A stretch of 64,000 nucleotides of DNA from Paracoccaceae bacterium (GTDB taxonomy: Bacteria; Pseudomonadota; Alphaproteobacteria; Rhodobacterales; Rhodobacteraceae): positions 55,712-119,711 of the forward strand of contig JAPUEK010000011.1 of assembly GCA_027492585.1 (NCBI GenBank), in the 5' to 3' direction. Each line of letters begins with the position of its first letter. Positions within the stretch are counted from its first letter, which is position 1. The notes beneath the pieces are model-generated. The model saw only the letters and a program-made list of their open reading frames with translations. It was not told where the DNA came from and ran no database searches. Both the position numbers and the translations under genes were made by a program. Shown one piece after another: positions 18,147 to 27,117 of this stretch.

Positions 18147-18771
18147 CACCGGCGTGCAGCTCAAGCCACAGTTGTCGCTCAAGAATCTGCGGGAATATCT
18201 CAATCGCTACATCTACCTGCCGCACCTGAAAGAGTAGGACGTACTGGTGAAGGCGTGCAGGCGACGATCAGCGGCATGCTGCTCGGTCCTTTCGCCTATG
18301 CCGAGCGGTGGGGTGAGAAGACGGGCATCTACCTGGGGCTTGCGATCGAACGTGCGAGTAACACGTCCCTGGTCATCGACAGCGACAGCACCATCAAACC
18401 GAATGGGGTCGAAGCGCACTGTCCCGCACCGGTGCAACCTGGCCCTTGGGCGCGCACCTGGAAGCCCTGATGGCGGCACACCGACGCCCAGCGGGCTCGA
18501 TGCGGGTGGTGGGTCGGCGACACCGCCGACAGAGAGGAAGCCGACGCGCTTCACCAGCGCCGTGATAGTCTCACCGGAGCGGCCTGCGCGGGACATTCAT
18601 CAGATTGTCGAGGCGATCATCGAGCAACTCACGGCGCTTCCGGGCAGTCGGGTGAAGATCCGGCTCGAGATTGATACAGAAGTGCCGGAGGGCCTTGAAC
18701 GTTCCAAGGTTCGGACGTTGGTCGAAAACGCCGCCGACCGCGACGTCTGGTTCAGATGTTGCGGCCGGTGA
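18124..18771 (+). pseudogene. DUF499-type AAA ATPase, 3' relic with frameshifts
   Basis: Three consecutive pieces in changing frames read like the C-terminus of DUF499 ATP-binding proteins: KPQLSLKNLREYLNRYIYLP (from 18124, ends at a TAG at 18235-18237), GMLLGPFAYAERWGEKTGIY (frame +2 relative, about 18255-18420), and RFTSAVIVSPERPARD to VPEGLERSKVRTLVENAA (18550-18750, back in the first frame). The reading-frame changes and the in-frame stop make it non-functional. DUF499 occurs in PglY of type 2 BREX phage defence, so this may be the tail of a lost defence locus. Confidence 0.6.
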
Positions 18772-18836
18772 TCCGCGCGATCGCACGCCGGCGTCTCATT
18801 CTTTTCGGTTTCGGTGGCGCACAACGTGAGCGGTTC

Positions 18837-19820
18837 TTACCGTCTTGCCGATCGCGCGATGGAGCGGGCGAGGCTCAGCAGCCGGCGGCATGCAGGATTA
18901 TCGTTGCGCGCCGACCACACGGCGCTGAACGGCAGTATTTCACCGGCCATGCGCCGGTAGGCGATCCCTGGAAACTGCGCGACGGTCATGGCTTCGCTGG
19001 TGAGCGTGAGACCGCGGCCGACAGCGACCAAGGAGAGCATATTGTCCCGGCCGACATATTGGCAATGGATATCGGGATGATGACCGAGGTCCCCGAGGCG
19101 CCCGACCAGATAGTCGTGGATCTCCTGGCCGGGCGGCGCTTCGCTGACGATAAAGCGCTCGCCCGCCAGATCGCGCCATGCAAGTTCTGTTTGATCTGCA
19201 AGCGGGTGATCTGACGGGAGGACGGCGAACACCTCTTCAGACCAGAGCTGCTCGACTTCGCAACCGTCCCGCAGTGAGGAGCCTGTTACAAACGCCACGT
19301 CCAATTGGAGTTGCCGCACCGCGGCGATATGTTCGGGCTGATTGCCGTCGATGAGATCGACATGAACACGTTTGTATCGCTTACCGAAGGTGCGCAGCAG
19401 ATCGAACAGGAAGCCGGAAGCGATGGATGAGAGGACGCCGATCTTGATGTGCCCTTCTTCGGTTCGGCCTACGGCTGCGACATCGACCGCGCTAGCATGA
19501 ATATGTCGGAGGGCGGTCCGAGCCCCTGGCAAATATTTCTGCCCGGCAACCGTAAGGCTGACGCCGCTGGCGTGGCGATGAAAGAGCGATGCGCCGAGCT
19601 GATCCTCGAGGTCACGGATACGGCGACTGATCGTCGATTCCTGGATGCCGAGGGCGCGACCTGCCTGTCGAAAGCTTCCATATTCGGCAGCGGTCACGAA
19701 ATAACGCAGATGGTGCAGTTTGATCCGGCTATGTCGCTCAGCCCCGAACGCAAGATCGGAAAGGGAGCCGATCTTGGCGCCGTCAGAAAAGCTTCTGCCG
19801 TCGTGATCGGCGCTCGCCAT
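18837..19820 (-). CDS. LysR-family transcriptional regulator
   Basis: 327 residues: LysR HTH at about residues 34-93 (IKLHHLRYFVTAAEYGSF, RALGIQESTISRRIRDLEDQLG) and a substrate-binding effector domain with GHIKIGVLSSIASGFL. An unusually long N-terminal extension of about 30 residues precedes the HTH, so a downstream start is possible. Divergent from the TetR gene at 20105 across 284 bp. No obvious target operon adjoins it on its own strand. Confidence 0.88.
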   Translation of the reverse strand: MASADHDGRSFSDGAKIGSLSDLAFGAERHSRIKLHHLRYFVTAAEYGSFRQAGRALGIQESTISRRIRDLEDQLGASLFHRHASGVSLTVAGQKYLPGARTALRHIHASAVDVAAVGRTEEGHIKIGVLSSIASGFLFDLLRTFGKRYKRVHVDLIDGNQPEHIAAVRQLQLDVAFVTGSSLRDGCEVEQLWSEEVFAVLPSDHPLADQTELAWRDLAGERFIVSEAPPGQEIHDYLVGRLGDLGHHPDIHCQYVGRDNMLSLVAVGRGLTLTSEAMTVAQFPGIAYRRMAGEILPFSAVWSARNDNPACRRLLSLARSIARSARR

Positions 19821-19990
19821 CAGGGTCTCCAGCCCGTTTCAAGGCTGTTGGCTACCGCGTTCGCGAAAGCGCAGATGGCGTTGTCGTTATGATCGTGTCG
19901 TTGCATCATGCCGCCCTCAAAGAACTTAACGACATTCAGTATGCGGCATGATGAGTCGCACACCGCACGGCGTCAATGATAAATGAACGA

Positions 19991-20003
19991 CGTTAAGTTA
20001 ACG
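19991..20003. promoter_or_regulatory. Candidate TetR operator palindrome
   Basis: CGTTAAGTTAACG is a 6-1-6 perfect palindrome about 100 bp before the TetR start at 20105; a half-site CTTAACG recurs inverted at 19925-19931. Position between divergent LysR and TetR genes fits an operator for either. Inference from symmetry only. Confidence 0.4.
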
Positions 20004-20104
20004 TATGGTATACATGGCGCTCCGGTGTGCTGTGATTGATGCAACGGCCGCTGAGGGTCGAAGCCTAGCGGAAGATCGGGCGTAAAAAGTGGGTTTCGGG
20101 GCTG

Positions 20105-20746
20105 ATGGCGCGTCCAAGAAAAGAAGACACACTCGACATCGCGCCGCGAGCGGTCGCGGAAATGGTTCGCCTGCTGGCGGCGCGTGACGATTTCGATGTT
20201 CCGTTGGTGGCGGTGGCACAGGCGGTCGGCTGCACGCCGCCTGCGCTTTACGGCTATTTTCGCAACAAGGGCGCTCTGTTGCGGGCGGTGCGGGAAGAGG
20301 GCTTCAACCGGCTATATAATGAGAAACTGACGCTCTCGGAGCGGATGCACGCAGACCCCTTTGGCTACCTGCGTGAAGGGAGCTACGCCTATGCCCGCTT
20401 CGCACTCGACAATCCGACCCTGTACCGGCTGATGTTCGCACCTCCGCCCAGCCTCGGGATTGGTGATGATCCCCTGTCAGGCGATCCTGGCCGCCGAATA
20501 TTCGAGCTGTTGCTCACGGGTCTTCGCGGCTGCCAGGCCCAGGGGTTTTTGCCGGGAATGGACCTCAATCGATATGCCTTCATGTTCTGGTCGGCGGTGC
20601 ATGGCGCGGTGTGCCTCGGTTTCCAGAATCGGGCGTTGGACGATGCCGCGAAATGGGATGCGACACGCGAGGTCATCGACACACTCATGGAGATGATTGC
20701 TGCAACGGTGCCGGGCGACCGAAGCCAACAACTGCTGCGCGACTGA
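20105..20746 (+). CDS. TetR/AcrR family transcriptional regulator
   Basis: 213 residues. HTH at about 12-60 (VAVAQAVGCTPPALYGYFRNKGALLRAV) and a TetR_C_33-like ligand domain with YAYARFALDNPTLYRLMF, common in this subgroup (WHG domain proteins). It heads a run with the small DUF2945 and DUF488 genes. Ligand unknown. Confidence 0.9.
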   Translation: MARPRKEDTLDIAPRAVAEMVRLLAARDDFDVPLVAVAQAVGCTPPALYGYFRNKGALLRAVREEGFNRLYNEKLTLSERMHADPFGYLREGSYAYARFALDNPTLYRLMFAPPPSLGIGDDPLSGDPGRRIFELLLTGLRGCQAQGFLPGMDLNRYAFMFWSAVHGAVCLGFQNRALDDAAKWDATREVIDTLMEMIAATVPGDRSQQLLRD

Positions 20747-20775
20747 TCCGCCGGCTGCGAAGAGAGGCTGCGACC

Positions 20776-20985
20776 ATGACCAAATATTCCATTGGCGACC
20801 ATGTGAGCTGGAACTCCGAAGCCGGTCATGTGACAGGCAAGATCATCCGGGTTCATCATGCGGATTTCGACTACAAGGGCCATCGACACCGGGCGTCGAA
20901 GGACGATCCGCAGTACGAGATCAAGAGTGACAAGACGGACCATGTCGCCGCTCACAAGGAAGCTGCGCTGACGAAGATCGATTGA
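20776..20985 (+). CDS. DUF2945 (hypervirulence-associated TUDOR) small protein
   Basis: 69 residues beginning TKYSIGDHVSWNSEAGHVTG and containing YKGHRHRASKDDPQYEIKSD, the hallmark of the DUF2945/HVA1 TUDOR-like family. The stop codon overlaps the ATG of the DUF488 gene (TGATG), so the two are translationally coupled. The family has no known biochemical role; it often travels with DUF488 in alphaproteobacteria. Confidence 0.85.
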   Translation: MTKYSIGDHVSWNSEAGHVTGKIIRVHHADFDYKGHRHRASKDDPQYEIKSDKTDHVAAHKEAALTKID

Positions 20986-21548
20986 TGGCCGCGCAATTCG
21001 TCACCATCGGCCATTCCAATCGCAGCCTCGGCGAATTTCTCGACATGCTGGGCGCCGCCCGGGTCGAGATGGTGATCGACGTGCGCGCCTTTCCCCGGTC
21101 GCGTAGCAATCCTGCCTTCAATATCGACGGTCTGCCGGAAGACCTGGCGCGGGCACAGATCGGTTACCGACATATGCCGGACCTGGGCGGCAGGCGGCCA
21201 AAGCAGACCGGTGTGAACGAAAGCCTCAATGCGCTATGGCGGGTGCAAAGCTTCCACAACTATGCTGACTATGCGCTCGGCGAGGCGTTCGTCGGCGCGT
21301 TTCATGATCTGGTGAGCCTCGGCCGCGATCACCGCCTGGCCCTGATGTGTTCCGAAGCGGTCTGGTGGCGATGCCATCGCCGCATCATCACCGACCATCT
21401 GCTACTGACTGGCCACGCCGTCGATCATCTGATGGCGCCGGGGCATAGCGAGCACGCCACGCCGACGCTGGGCGTGCAGAAGGACGCGCAGGGAAGAGTC
21501 ATCTATCCGGCGTCCACCGGGCCTGACCACGAGCCACCTCCAGGTTGA
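20985..21548 (+). CDS. DUF488 family protein
   Basis: 187 residues with the DUF488 motifs FVTIGHSNRSLGEFLDML, VIDVRAFPRSRSNPAFN, YRHMPDLGGRR and the Cys-containing ALMCSEAVWWRCHRRII. Start at ATG 20985, overlapping the stop of the DUF2945 gene. DUF488 proteins are often stress-linked and may bind nucleic acid or metal, but activity is not established. It converges with the DUF2274 gene of the trb operon. Confidence 0.87.
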   Translation: MAAQFVTIGHSNRSLGEFLDMLGAARVEMVIDVRAFPRSRSNPAFNIDGLPEDLARAQIGYRHMPDLGGRRPKQTGVNESLNALWRVQSFHNYADYALGEAFVGAFHDLVSLGRDHRLALMCSEAVWWRCHRRIITDHLLLTGHAVDHLMAPGHSEHATPTLGVQKDAQGRVIYPASTGPDHEPPPG

Positions 21549-21607
21549 ACGTCAGCCGTGGTTGGGGTTCCTCTTCAGGCCGTGCGGCGCGGCCTACCTT
21601 GCCGGAT

Positions 21608-21844
21608 TCACTCGGGCTTCTGCATGGGGCGCCGCGCCTTTGCGAACCCGCGATCTGTCGCAATGAACCGCTCCAGCATGGGCACGATGAGTTTTGCCGG
21701 TTCGATCGGAGCGGCGGCCCCGGCCAGAAGACGGCCATATTCGGTCAGGTCGCGGTGGAGCGACGCCGGCAGCTCTACCGCGACTTTCACGGGCTTGTCG
21801 TCCGCGAGGGGACCGAGTTTCAGCTTCATCATGTCAGCCTCCAT
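21608..21844 (-). CDS. DUF2274 protein, end of trb operon
   Basis: 78 residues (MKLKLGPLADDKPVKVAVEL, PIEPAKLIVPMLERFI). DUF2274 proteins occur almost only as the gene after trbI in ICE and plasmid Trb operons and look like small ribbon-helix-helix-like DNA-binding or accessory proteins. Overlaps trbI by 11 bp. Role in conjugation unproven. Confidence 0.82.
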   Translation of the reverse strand: MEADMMKLKLGPLADDKPVKVAVELPASLHRDLTEYGRLLAGAAAPIEPAKLIVPMLERFIATDRGFAKARRPMQKPE

Positions 21845-23000
21845 AGGGTTCGAGGACGAGATCGCGCGTCACGACGATCCTGACCGGGAAGCCCGGCCGG
21901 ATGGTCAGCGTCGGTGCGACGTTGAGCTGGCGGCGGACGATCTGCTGTCCGGCGTCGTTGATCGTGTCCTGGCCGCCGTTGCGGATGGCGCGGAGCAGCC
22001 GGTCCTGATCGTCGACGGCAAGCTCCGCCCCGACCGAAAGCAGCGTCGAGAGCCCGGCGGCCTTCGCCAAATCCCACCAATGATAGTCCACACCATCTTC
22101 AAGACCGGCATAGCCCTGCGTGTCGGTCCCAGGCTGGCGTTCGAGGACGATCGAGCGGCCGTTCGGCATGATGAGCCGGTTCCAGACGAGCAGCACGCGG
22201 CGCTGACCATATTGGACGTTGTTGTCGTACTGGCCGATGATCCGCGTGCCCTGTGGCACGAGCAGAATGCGTCCGGTGGGGCTGTCATAGATCGGCTCCG
22301 TGACCTGGGCGATGATCTGGCCAGGAAGATCGGAGCGGATGCCGGTGATGAGCGCGGCCGAGATCACCGCGCCGGCCTGAAGCACGAAGGGCGACGCCGG
22401 CGGCGTCACGCGATCGGGCGTGACCGTGCGCCGGTCGGCCGCCGCGTTGAGGAAGGCGAGCTGCTTGTCCTGTCCCGTGGCGGCCTGTCCGCCCGCGCCG
22501 GCGCCGGAGAGATCGAGCCCGGCGAGACCGGGCATCGCGCCCGCCGTGCTGGAGGCCGTCGATCCCTGCCGCGACTGGAAGAAGACGGCGCTGAGGCGCG
22601 CGGCCTCTTCCTCGGCGCGGCGGCGCTGCTCGGCCTCGCTGACGCCGGGCGTCGGGGTGACGGGTGCTGCAATCGGCTGACCGTTGTTCTGCGCGCTCAA
22701 GATGGGACCGCCGAGATCGCCGGGCAGCGCCGGGCCGAGAACCGGGCCGGTATAGTCCTTGGGCAAGCCGGCCAGGCCATCGGCGGTCTGGCGGCCGTTG
22801 GTGGAATATAGCTCGGCGCCGCCGTCGTCCGGCCCGCGCGTCTGGAGCGCGTAGATCAGCGATCCGCCAATGCCGACCAGAGCGACGGCCGCGACGCTCG
22901 CGAGCATTTTGCGCGAGAGGCGTGTGACGCGCGGCGGTTCGGCGCGAAGCCGCATCGGCGCGACGGGGGTGCTGGTCTCGGTGCTGGTGGTATCGGTCAT
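21834..23000 (-). CDS. trbI: Conjugal transfer protein TrbI (VirB10 family)
   Basis: 388 residues: cytoplasmic N-terminus, single membrane helix about 30-50 (MLASVAAVALVGIGGSLIYA), Pro-rich periplasmic linker, and C-terminal VirB10 beta-barrel (VLQAGAVISAALITGIRSD, GTRIIGQYDNNVQYGQRRVL, RNGGQDTINDAGQQIVRRQL). VirB10/TrbI spans both membranes and couples inner-membrane ATP use to the outer-membrane core. Its ATG overlaps the TAA of trbG. Confidence 0.93.
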   Translation of the reverse strand: MTDTTSTETSTPVAPMRLRAEPPRVTRLSRKMLASVAAVALVGIGGSLIYALQTRGPDDGGAELYSTNGRQTADGLAGLPKDYTGPVLGPALPGDLGGPILSAQNNGQPIAAPVTPTPGVSEAEQRRRAEEEAARLSAVFFQSRQGSTASSTAGAMPGLAGLDLSGAGAGGQAATGQDKQLAFLNAAADRRTVTPDRVTPPASPFVLQAGAVISAALITGIRSDLPGQIIAQVTEPIYDSPTGRILLVPQGTRIIGQYDNNVQYGQRRVLLVWNRLIMPNGRSIVLERQPGTDTQGYAGLEDGVDYHWWDLAKAAGLSTLLSVGAELAVDDQDRLLRAIRNGGQDTINDAGQQIVRRQLNVAPTLTIRPGFPVRIVVTRDLVLEPYGG

Positions 23001-23983
23001 TAGGATGGCCTCCCGTCGGTGCGGACGATCCTGACGGTCTGCTGCTTGTCGCCCGCGCCAAGGCGCAGCTCGGCCGCGCCGAACAGGCGATCGACGATCA
23101 GGATGTGTTGATAGATGCGGTTGTTGGCGATCTGGGCTTCGCCTTGCGGGCCGATGACGACGAGCGGCGGCATCTCGCCCTGGACGATGCCACGCGGGAA
23201 TTCGACATAGACGTGACGGCCATCGTCATAGACGGCGATCGGCTTCCACGGCGGATTGCCGGAGTCGGTCTGAGCGTAGCGATAATTGCGGGCGGCCACG
23301 GCCGGAATGACCGGCGTGGCCGGAACGCTCTGGCGCTGGCTGGCCGGCGGCTGCGGATAGGCCCAGGCGACCGACGGCATGTAGGGCTTCTCGCCGGAGC
23401 GCAGCTCGATCATGTAGGTCCGCCTGTCGGTCGTCACGATCAGGTTGGTGGTGATGTCGGGCCGGCTCGGCTTGACGAGGATATGGACGCGGCGCGTGAC
23501 GCCGGACCCGCTCTCGGTATCGCCGATGATCCAGCGCGCCGTGTCGCCGGCCGCGATCGGTCCCGCGCCGGTGAGGCTTTCGCCCGGCTCCAGCGCGATG
23601 TCGGTGATCTGGCCGGGAACGGCATAGACCTGATAGAGCGCGCCTTCCGACCACGGGTAGATCTGGATGGCGTTGTAATAGCCCTCGCGGCGCGGCTGCA
23701 CGCGGGCGGCGGCATTGGCGTTCTCGACGCGGCCGGTCGGGGTGCCCGCGGTCTCGCCGCCGCGTGCGACCGTCCAGGCCGGCGGGATCAGCACCGGCTT
23801 CGGCCGCTCGTCGATGACGGCGGCGGGAATGGCCGGCAAAGGCGGCACGCTGGCGTCGTAGCTGATCGCCGGAGGCTTGGTCATGCTGGCGCAGCCCGCG
23901 AGCGCCGTCGCGGACAGCATCAGCGCAACGCTCACGGATCTACGGAAAGCCGGAAGGACGGCGATACGGATTGCCGGCTTCAT
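23000..23983 (-). CDS. trbG: Conjugal transfer protein TrbG (VirB9 family)
   Basis: 327 residues from ATG at 23983. A signal sequence ends in a lipobox-like LAGCAS; the VirB9 domain follows (EGALYQVYAVPGQITDIALE, GDTESGSGVTRRVHILVKPS) and the C-terminal VirB9_CTD (WKPIAVYDDGRHVYVEFPRG). Forms the outer-membrane core complex with TrbI. The start overlaps the trbF stop by 4 bp. Confidence 0.92.
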   Translation of the reverse strand: MKPAIRIAVLPAFRRSVSVALMLSATALAGCASMTKPPAISYDASVPPLPAIPAAVIDERPKPVLIPPAWTVARGGETAGTPTGRVENANAAARVQPRREGYYNAIQIYPWSEGALYQVYAVPGQITDIALEPGESLTGAGPIAAGDTARWIIGDTESGSGVTRRVHILVKPSRPDITTNLIVTTDRRTYMIELRSGEKPYMPSVAWAYPQPPASQRQSVPATPVIPAVAARNYRYAQTDSGNPPWKPIAVYDDGRHVYVEFPRGIVQGEMPPLVVIGPQGEAQIANNRIYQHILIVDRLFGAAELRLGAGDKQQTVRIVRTDGRPS

Positions 23984-24669
23984 TGGCCCATCTCCCGCGA
24001 CCAGTTGATGGCGTTGACGTAGATGCCGAGCGGATTGGCCTTCAGCCGCTCGGCGTCGCGCGGCGGCTGAAGCGCGATCGTCAGGATCGCGGTCCAGCGC
24101 TGGGTCGAGGCGAGCACGCCGTTCTCGAATTGCCGTTCGGTCCAGGCGACGCGGAAGCTGTCCGGTGAAGCGCGGATGACGCTGGAGACGTCGACGGCGA
24201 TCTGCTGCTTGCCGACCTTGGTGAAGGGGTCGTTGGTGCGGGCATAGTCGTTGAGCGCGCCCGCGCCGCGATCCGTCGTCCATTCATAGGCGCGAAGCCA
24301 GTTCTGGCGGACGATGATCGGATCGGCCGGGATCGAGCGTACCTGCTCGATGAAGCGGGCGAGATGCCATGCGATCTGCGGATCGGTCGGGCGATAGTCG
24401 GCGCTGGCCGGCGCAATGCTCTGCGCCTGGCCGAGCTTGTCGACCTGGACCACCCACGGCACGACGGTCCCGCGCGCCGACTGGATCACGAGCGCGCCGG
24501 CGAAGCCTGCCGAGAGGATCAGCGCGCCGAAGGCCATGTAGCGCCAGTTCTTCGCCTGCACGCGGGCCGAGCCGATACGGTCGTCCCAGACCTGCGCGGC
24601 CTTCTGGTATGGCGTCTCGGGTTCGGGCGTCTTGCCGTAATGCACGGCGGGCCTTTTGAAGATGTTCAT
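23980..24669 (-). CDS. trbF: Conjugal transfer protein TrbF (VirB8 family)
   Basis: 229 residues from ATG at 24669. One membrane helix about residues 35-55 (WRYMAFGALILSAGFAGALV) and a periplasmic VirB8/NTF2-like domain (VPWVVQVDKLGQAQSIAPA, ADPIIVRQNWLRAYEWTTDR, IYVNAINWSREMGQ). VirB8-type proteins nucleate assembly of the T4SS inner-membrane complex. Overlaps both trbL and trbG by 4 bp. Confidence 0.93.
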   Translation of the reverse strand: MNIFKRPAVHYGKTPEPETPYQKAAQVWDDRIGSARVQAKNWRYMAFGALILSAGFAGALVIQSARGTVVPWVVQVDKLGQAQSIAPASADYRPTDPQIAWHLARFIEQVRSIPADPIIVRQNWLRAYEWTTDRGAGALNDYARTNDPFTKVGKQQIAVDVSSVIRASPDSFRVAWTERQFENGVLASTQRWTAILTIALQPPRDAERLKANPLGIYVNAINWSREMGQ

Positions 24670-26027
24670 GAGCGGTCGCTTTCGGAAAGGTTGATGGAAG
24701 AGCCGGAGCCGTGGCTGTCGCCGGACTTGACGGCATGGGCGGCGGCGCTGACGCCGTGAGAAAGGTGCTGGCTGCGCTTCATGCGCTTGGCCCAATCGGG
24801 AGCGCCGCCCGCCATGGCTATCGGCGTGGATGCGGCCTCGGCGGCTTCACCGCCGACCGTTCCCATGGTCGAGGAGCCGCCGGTCGCACTGAGCCCGGCC
24901 TTGGCGCCATCGGAGAAGCTGGATTTCATGCTCTCGGAGGCGCGGGCCACGGCGCGCTTCAGCGGCGAGACGGCGGCCGAGCCTGCGGCACGGGCAACGC
25001 CGCCCATGCCGGAGGCAACGCCTGCCGCACCGGACTGCCCCAGGGAGCCGAGCGAATAGGCGGCCGATGCCCCGCCTGCCGCGGTGGCGCCGCCGCGTGC
25101 CACGGCAGCGCCGCCGGAGAACGCCGCCGATCCGCCTTTGAGGGCGAGACCCGCGGCACCGCCTGCCGCAAGGGCTGCGCCGCCCACGGCAAGGCCGGTG
25201 CCGATGGCTGCGCCCGCGCCGAGCTGGGGACCGCCGGAGACGAGGCCGTTGGCGATGCCGGGGCCGAAGATGCCGAGGCCGAGCAACGAGAGAGCGGCGA
25301 GCACGATCGCCATGGCGTCGTCGACGGTCGGCGTCGTGCCGCCGAAGCCCTTGGTGAACTCGCCGAAGAGCGTCGAGCCGATGCCGATGATGACGGCGAG
25401 CACCAGAACCTTGATGCCGCTGGAAATGACGTTGCCCAGCACGCGCTCGGCCATGAAGGCGGTCTTGCCGAAGAGACCGAAGGGAATGAGGACGAAACCG
25501 GCGAGCGTCGACAGCTTGAACTCGATCAGGGTGACGAAGAGCTGGATCGCCAGGATGAAGAAGGCGAGGATCACGAGCGCCCAGGCAAACAGCAGGCACA
25601 CGATCTGGATCAGGTTCTCGAACACCGAGATCCAGCCCATCAGCGGCGAGATCGCCTCCAAGAGCGGCCGGGCGGCATCGAGGCCGGTCTGTGCGACCTT
25701 GCCGGGGCGCATCAGGTCGGCGGTCGAAAAGCCCGTGCCCGATGCTTTGAGACCGAGGCCAGCGAAGCTGTCAAAGACGATCTTGGCGAGGTTGTTCCAG
25801 TTACCGATCAGATAGGCGAAGACGCCAACGAACAGCGTCTTCTTGACCAGGCGCGCGATGATGTCGTCATCGCCAGCCCAGCTCCAGAAGAGCGCGGCGA
25901 GCGTCACGTCGATCACGATCAGCGTGGTCGCGATGAACGCCACTTCGCCGGAGAGAAGGCCGAAGCCGCTGTCGATGTATTTGGTGAATACGCCGAGGAA
26001 ATTGTCGATGACGCCTGCGCCGCCCAT
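24666..26027 (-). CDS. trbL: Conjugal transfer protein TrbL (VirB6 family)
   Basis: 453 residues: six or so membrane helices (VAFIATTLIVIDVTLAALFW, VCLLFAWALVILAFFILAI, LSTLAGFVLIPFGLFGK) followed by a long Gly/Ala/Ser-rich low-complexity tail (about 290-420). VirB6/TrbL proteins form the inner-membrane channel part of the T4SS; the flexible tail is typical of TrbL. Overlaps trbF by 4 bp. Confidence 0.93.
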   Translation of the reverse strand: MGGAGVIDNFLGVFTKYIDSGFGLLSGEVAFIATTLIVIDVTLAALFWSWAGDDDIIARLVKKTLFVGVFAYLIGNWNNLAKIVFDSFAGLGLKASGTGFSTADLMRPGKVAQTGLDAARPLLEAISPLMGWISVFENLIQIVCLLFAWALVILAFFILAIQLFVTLIEFKLSTLAGFVLIPFGLFGKTAFMAERVLGNVISSGIKVLVLAVIIGIGSTLFGEFTKGFGGTTPTVDDAMAIVLAALSLLGLGIFGPGIANGLVSGGPQLGAGAAIGTGLAVGGAALAAGGAAGLALKGGSAAFSGGAAVARGGATAAGGASAAYSLGSLGQSGAAGVASGMGGVARAAGSAAVSPLKRAVARASESMKSSFSDGAKAGLSATGGSSTMGTVGGEAAEAASTPIAMAGGAPDWAKRMKRSQHLSHGVSAAAHAVKSGDSHGSGSSINLSESDRS

Positions 26028-26030
26028 GGC

Positions 26031-26327
26031 TCACTGCCCTTCCGTGCTGGCGGACGCCGCCGGTGCGACCGGCGCCGGCGCGTGGCCGAGAAAGCGGTCG
26101 CGGGTTTCGGCCCAGACGCGCAGGCATTCGGGATCGCTTGCTGCCTGTTGACCAAGTTGCTGGCACCGGCGCTGGCTCTCGCGCAGCGGATCACCTTCGC
26201 GCTGTTGCTGACGCGCCGACGGCGATGCCAGCGCGTCCTGCTTGCGGGTCATTTCGATCGCGGTTGCCGTGACGGCGACCGCGACGAATACGATAGCGCC
26301 CAGCCGGGCCAGCATCTTGCCGTCCAT
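26031..26327 (-). CDS. trbK: TrbK-like entry exclusion protein
   Basis: 98 residues with an N-terminal membrane helix (LGAIVFVAVAVTATAIEM) and a periplasmic part with two cysteines (RRCQQLGQQAASDPECLRVW). The position between trbJ and trbL and the size match the alternative TrbK family, which blocks entry of the same element from a second donor. Sequence similarity between TrbK proteins is low; identification rests mainly on position and the cysteine pattern. Confidence 0.78.
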   Translation of the reverse strand: MDGKMLARLGAIVFVAVAVTATAIEMTRKQDALASPSARQQQREGDPLRESQRRCQQLGQQAASDPECLRVWAETRDRFLGHAPAPVAPAASASTEGQ

Positions 26328-26347
26328 GAGCTTCCTCCTTTCCGGCC

Positions 26348-27115
26348 TTATTTGCCGCTGTTGAACATCTGGGCGTTGCCGGGCTGGTAGCCCGAGCTCG
26401 GCGTCAGGAAGCGGCGACGCTGCTCGCGGCCCTGTTCGGCCGCCGCGGTGCGTTCGGCCTCGGTGAGCGCGCTGGCCCGGCCGTTGGAGGCGAGCAGCGC
26501 CACGAGATCGGAGAGCTGCTGCGATTGCAGGGCGAGGATCTGATTGCCGGCCTGCGTCGCCTGAAGCGCGCCGGTCGCACCCTGGCTCTGGCTGACCAGC
26601 GCCGACATCTGCGTGCGGTTGGTGTCGATGTTGGAGACGACGCCGGCCTGTACCCGCATCGCGTCCTGAAGCCCGCCAACGGTGTTCTGCCAGCGCGAAC
26701 GGGCGTCGGCGACCATCTGCTTGTCGGTCGTCGACATCGAGACGTTGCCGTATTTCTGGGTGAACATCTGGTCGATCTGCTGGACGTTGAACGCGATGCC
26801 CTGGGCTTGGCTGAGAAGCTGCTGGGTGCGCTGCACGTTCTGCTGCAAGGTCTGGAGCGCCGAGTAAGGCAGGCTCGCCAGGTTCTTCGCCTGGTTGATG
26901 AGCATCTGCGCTTCATTCTGGAGCGAGGTGATCTGGTTGGTGATCTGCTCCAGCGTGCGCGCGGCCGTCAGCACGTTCTGGGCGTAATTGCTCGGATCGA
27001 AGACGATGATCGCGTGGGCGGGCGTCGCCACCATCGGGGAGAGCGCGACCGGGGTTGCCGCCAGCATGGTCGCGGCGAGCGCCATGGCGCGCGAGCGGAT
27101 ACGAAGGGTAAGCAT
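26348..27115 (-). CDS. trbJ: Conjugal transfer protein TrbJ (VirB5-like)
   Basis: 255 residues from ATG at 27115 with a signal peptide (MALAATMLAATPVALSPMV, cleavage near AHA) and then IIVFDPSNYAQNVLTAARTL, the classic TrbJ opening, followed by long Gln-rich helices. TrbJ is the VirB5-type minor pilus or adhesin component. It lies 2 bp behind trbE. Confidence 0.92.
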   Translation of the reverse strand: MLTLRIRSRAMALAATMLAATPVALSPMVATPAHAIIVFDPSNYAQNVLTAARTLEQITNQITSLQNEAQMLINQAKNLASLPYSALQTLQQNVQRTQQLLSQAQGIAFNVQQIDQMFTQKYGNVSMSTTDKQMVADARSRWQNTVGGLQDAMRVQAGVVSNIDTNRTQMSALVSQSQGATGALQATQAGNQILALQSQQLSDLVALLASNGRASALTEAERTAAAEQGREQRRRFLTPSSGYQPGNAQMFNSGK

Positions 27116-27117
27116 AG

